Assembly (NCBI GenBank): GCA_016177405.1
Contig: JACOVG010000030.1
Coordinates: 1 to 43,935, forward strand
DNA length: 43,935 bases
Direction of reading: 5' to 3'
Origin: Candidatus Omnitrophota bacterium
GTDB taxonomy: Bacteria > Omnitrophota > Gorgyraeia > 1-14-0-20-64-10
Shown here one piece after another: positions 42,229 through 43,935 of the stretch. A program made the translations under genes and the position numbers. A model generated the notes under the pieces. It was not told the DNA's origin. It did not search any database and saw only the letters and a list, made by a program, of their open reading frames with translations. The stretch's first letter is position 1. Every line of letters begins with the position of its first letter.

Positions 42229-43583
42229 CCGCCATCATCCTGGCGGCCGGGGTGGGCAAGCGGATGGGCCCCGGCGCCGGCCCCAAGTGTCTGCTTTCGC
42301 TCGGCGGCAAGACCCTTCTTCAGAGAACCTTCGAATCTCTGCGCTCGGCGGGGGTGAACCGTCTGGTGCTGGTGACGGGCTACCGGAAAGAGGAGGTGGC
42401 GGCCGAGGCCCGGCGGCGCGCCGGTTCCACCGCGCTCACCCTTCTCGTGAACCCCCGCTGCACCGAGGGGGCCATCCTCTCCCTCTGGACCGCGCGCGAA
42501 GCGCTCGCGGACGACGACGTTCTTATCCTCGACGCCGATGTTCTTTGCCCGCCGGCGGCCTTCGAGCGGCTGATCCGTTCGGCCCATCCCAACTGCCTCC
42601 TGGTGGACGGAACCGCCGCCGACACGGGAGAGGAGCAGATGGTTTTGGGCAAGGAGGGCAGGGCCCTGTTCATCACCAAACGTCCCTCGCCGGAGCTCAA
42701 ATCCCGCTTGACCTCCTTGGGCGAGTCGGTGGGCTTCCTCAAGCTCGGCCCCGAAGGGGCCCGGTTCTTGAGATCCTTCTTGGAAAAGAAGGTGGAGACA
42801 GGCCAGGTGAACCTGGAGCATGAACAGGTTTACCCGGCCCTCTTTGAGAGGGTGCCGGTCGGCTTTGAGCGGATGGACGGCCTGGCCTGGACCGAGATCG
42901 ACACGCCGGAGGAATTGAGCAGGGCCCAGCAGGAGATCCTCCCCTCTTGGTCCGGCCCGGGCGAAGAGTGCGTCAACCGGCGGTTGGCCAAGCTGTTTCT
43001 GCCGGCCATCCTGCCTTTGCCGCTTTCCCCGAACGCCTGGACCTTCTTGTCGCTGGTCAGCGGCCTCACGTCGGTGGCGTGGATGGCGCGGGGGAACGGG
43101 GCCTGGGCGGCCTGCTTCTTTCAGCTTTTTTACCTGATCGACTTCTGGGATGGAGAGGTGGCCCGGACCAAGGGGTTAAGCTCCAAATGGGGCGGATGGT
43201 TCGACGTCACCGTGGACGCCCTCGTTCATACCCTGATGCCGCCGGCGCTGGCGCTGGGCCTTTGGCGCGGCGGCGCGCCGGACTGGGTTTGGGTGCTGGG
43301 GCTTCTCGCCGCTTTCGGGATCCTTTTCGATTTCTTGGTGACGATGCGGGCGAAGGCCAGGGGCTTCGGGCCGGCGGTTCATGGAGATTCTTCCGGCCGC
43401 TTGGCCTCGGGAGAAACAGCCCTTCGGCGTTTTGTCAGGGTGAATGGGACTGGCGAGAATTTTTCGTGGCTCGTGGCGGCGGTGCTGGCCTTGGGGCTCG
43501 AGCTGCCGTTTCTGGCGGCGATGGCCGCCGGCACGCAGTTCTACTGGATCTTGTTTCTTTGGCGGGAGCGCCGCCGCCTTTAA
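42225..43583 (+). CDS. Nucleotidyltransferase-CDP-alcohol phosphotransferase fusion
   Basis: Residues 1-235 form a sugar-phosphate-type nucleotidyltransferase (IILAAGVGKRMGPGAGPKCLLSLGGKTLLQ, then LILDADVLCP). Residues 250-452 form a membrane CDP-alcohol phosphatidyltransferase with the complete motif DFWDGEVARTKGLSSKW-GGWFDVTVD (D306, D309, G310, A313, R314, G323, D327, D331). The architecture recalls the inositol-phosphate cytidylyltransferase/DIPP synthase of thermophiles. Beside a 2-aminoethylphosphonate pathway it would be expected to make CMP-AEP and move the AEP group to a lipid alcohol (inference). Myo-inositol phosphate is the main alternative substrate. It is the last gene of the hopanoid operon. 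Confidence 0.82.
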   Translation: MTAIILAAGVGKRMGPGAGPKCLLSLGGKTLLQRTFESLRSAGVNRLVLVTGYRKEEVAAEARRRAGSTALTLLVNPRCTEGAILSLWTAREALADDDVLILDADVLCPPAAFERLIRSAHPNCLLVDGTAADTGEEQMVLGKEGRALFITKRPSPELKSRLTSLGESVGFLKLGPEGARFLRSFLEKKVETGQVNLEHEQVYPALFERVPVGFERMDGLAWTEIDTPEELSRAQQEILPSWSGPGEECVNRRLAKLFLPAILPLPLSPNAWTFLSLVSGLTSVAWMARGNGAWAACFFQLFYLIDFWDGEVARTKGLSSKWGGWFDVTVDALVHTLMPPALALGLWRGGAPDWVWVLGLLAAFGILFDFLVTMRAKARGFGPAVHGDSSGRLASGETALRRFVRVNGTGENFSWLVAAVLALGLELPFLAAMAAGTQFYWILFLWRERRRL

Positions 43584-43935
43584 AGCTTAAACCCTCTCCC
43601 TAAGCCTACCCTCGAAGCGTCGCCACCCGCCTCCCCGCAGTACCCCGCCCTTGGTCTTGGGGAGAGGGCTCGCTCCGGAGATCTGGCTGGGTGCTCGGCG
43701 CTCCGCTTGCAGAACCTCGGCGTCCACCCTCGCCCAAATCCAGCGGGGGAGCGGCCAGACCCAAAGGCGCCGTTTCCGCTGCGCTTCGCTCCTGCGCGCC
43801 CTGGTCCTGCGGACCACCGCCAGGATATCCTAAGGGTCGCCCTTCCCCCATCCCCAGGGCGGTGTGCTATCTTACGAAGAGACTGATCGGGGTGTTGGGT
43901 GAGACTGCGGACACGGGTGACGCCGGAGGGAGGAC
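43584..43935. other. Right-edge noncoding region
   Basis: I see no protein gene in these 352 bases. It holds an inverted pair CCCTCTCCC (43592-43600)/GGGAGAGGG (43660-43668), a small hairpin TGGTCC-TGC-GGACCA at 43802, and fragments such as CTGCGCTTCGCTCC that resemble dispersed-repeat debris. The last 70 bases may start an RNA gene. Confidence 0.5.
43865..43873 (+). promoter_or_regulatory. Possible extended -10 promoter for an RNA gene at the window edge
   Basis: TGCTATCTT fits an extended -10 element. The downstream sequence GAAGAGACTGATCGGGG... ends in GCCGGAGGGAGGAC, faintly like the 5' part of RNase P RNA up to the GGAGGA that precedes the conserved AAGTCCGGGC. The window ends before that test can be made. 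Confidence 0.25.

Noticed and set aside
43592-43668. Rho-independent terminator after the hopanoid operon
   Set aside because: The stem pair is separated by about 59 bases and lacks a following T run.

Overview
The window is a dense, GC-rich piece of bacterial DNA with 40 supported protein genes, almost no intergenic space, and no tRNA, rRNA or CRISPR array that I can see. Lipoprotein signal peptides, a YdbH/YnbE/YdbL-type envelope module and hopanoid genes suggest a Gram-negative bacterium, probably uncultured. Many small palindromic repeats sit inside or at the edges of genes; this reminds me of candidate-phylum genomes such as Omnitrophota, but the sequence does not prove any taxon.

Layout. 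(1) 176-8234, plus strand: a YjbQ protein, a permuted ATP-grasp enzyme, a deiodinase-like redoxin, an AsmA-like protein with a YnbE-YdbL fusion, an RlmI-type methyltransferase, QueF, and two lipoprotein amidases (ceramidase-like and C45). (2) 8222-13772, minus strand: a short GH57 protein, glycogen branching enzyme GlgB (apparently with an ATC start), a diadenylate cyclase fused to a YbbR domain, and an alpha/beta-hydrolase lipoprotein. (3) 13821-19410, plus strand: a glycerophosphodiesterase, then an M20 deacylase, an arginine N-succinyltransferase (AstA) homologue, an AstD-type aldehyde dehydrogenase and a guanidino-group hydrolase, which together look like a variant arginine succinyltransferase route. 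(4) 19412-24200, accessory and less GC-rich: a BrnT/BrnA toxin-antitoxin pair, a 937-residue secreted protein with five AGLEE-type linkers, and a DUF4143 ATPase with an operator-like inverted repeat. (5) 24202-27180, minus strand: a cobalamin-binding-like protein and two zinc alcohol dehydrogenases, divergent from the next block.

(6) 27258-43583, plus strand: one tightly packed hopanoid operon of fifteen genes. It holds a fused HpnC-HpnD, HpnE, a prenyl diphosphate synthase, DXS, squalene-hopene cyclase, HpnH, HpnL, HpnA and HpnG, so precursor supply, squalene formation, cyclization, side-chain addition and transport are encoded together. Embedded in it are a two-chain phosphonopyruvate decarboxylase-like enzyme, a 2-aminoethylphosphonate (AEP) transaminase-like enzyme, a half-size cyclase-like QW-repeat protein, a Rieske ferredoxin and a nucleotidyltransferase-CDP-alcohol phosphotransferase fusion. 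Read together, these could make AEP, activate it as CMP-AEP and attach it to a lipid alcohol, possibly a hopanoid. This is the best candidate for an undescribed system here. The PEP mutase such a route needs is not in the window.
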